Of a stretch of 5,104 nucleotides of DNA, positions 5,089 through 5,104 are shown in pieces. Source of the DNA: a bacterium (GTDB lineage: Bacteria > Auribacterota > JABMQX01). Below the pieces are notes generated by a model. That model was not told the origin of the DNA and ran no database searches. It worked only from the letters and a program-made list of their open reading frames with translations. Position 1 is the first letter of the stretch. Each line of letters starts with the position of its first letter. Location: NCBI GenBank assembly GCA_013203085.1, contig JABMQX010000499.1, forward strand, positions 1 through 5,104. Reading direction: 5' to 3'. Position numbers and translations under genes: made by a program.

Positions 5089-5104
5089 AAAATCCTGTTA
5101 ATCC
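5082..5104. repeat. AATCCTG direct repeats with 9-base period, cut by window end
   Basis: AATCCTG starts at 5082 and 5091, and AATCC at 5100, an exact 9-base period. The third copy is cut by the window edge, so the array continues downstream. From memory, alternating 'AATCCTG' units are a known dispersed repeat phrase in many environmental bacterial genomes. Confidence 0.6.

Larger units (their letters stand above)
4945..5104. other. Gene-free 3' flank
   Basis: No reading frame with a plausible start, ribosome binding site and family resemblance is seen here on either strand. The first 69 bases after the stop contain no clear terminator, only a short CCGGCCGG palindrome near 4971. The remainder is repeat-like sequence described separately. 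Confidence 0.6.

Noticed and set aside
1..5104. CRISPR array, tRNA or rRNA genes, transposase or inverted-repeat-bounded insertion sequence
   Set aside because: No repeat-spacer pattern, tRNA-like cloverleaf, rRNA signature or transposase motif was seen on either strand.

Overview
The window (5,104 bases, moderately GC-rich, all convincing genes on the + strand) looks like a chromosomal segment of an uncultured Gram-negative bacterium. Three clues point this way. LpxI implies lipid A and an outer membrane. Two proteins end in PEP-CTERM sorting signals, which implies an exosortase elsewhere in the genome. A two-repeat secreted protein begins its mature part with a 'TDPVGFV' type motif that I associate, from memory, with Verrucomicrobiota, Kiritimatiellota, Lentisphaerota and similar sediment lineages. 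The phylum is therefore a guess, not a result.

Layout. Positions 1-2303 hold a housekeeping run: the 3' part of lpxI (lipid A synthesis, cut by the window edge), rimI (ribosomal protein S18 N-acetyltransferase) and mazG (nucleoside triphosphate pyrophosphohydrolase), closely spaced and probably one transcript. MazG carries an unusual Ala/Pro/Ser/Gln-rich linker insertion. Positions 2304-2694 form a 391-base regulatory region with no convincing gene. It holds a hairpin after mazG, an 18-base dyad that overlaps a sigma70-like promoter (P1), a second promoter (P2) preceded by A and T tracts, and a leader with three small hairpins.

Positions 2695-4944 hold three exported proteins: a 265-residue secreted protein made of two copies of a roughly 105-residue unit, then two paralogous PEP-CTERM proteins (196 and 227 residues). 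A clear intrinsic terminator lies between the two paralogues. The last 39 or so codons of the paralogues are almost identical in DNA, while the upstream parts are heavily diverged even at synonymous sites, the pattern expected from gene conversion or exchange of a C-terminal module. Positions 4945-5104 contain no gene but hold two kinds of 9-base-period direct repeat and a GC-rich palindrome, which look like a dispersed intergenic repeat running out of the window.

Taken together, the first half is core metabolism and the second half is a separately promoted cell-surface set: one secreted repeat protein and two proteins destined for exosortase processing at the envelope or in the matrix. No exosortase, regulator or transposase gene is present, so those partners must lie elsewhere. 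I do not see a complete novel system. The most notable items are the near-identical 3' block shared by the paralogues and the operator-like dyad in the promoter region.
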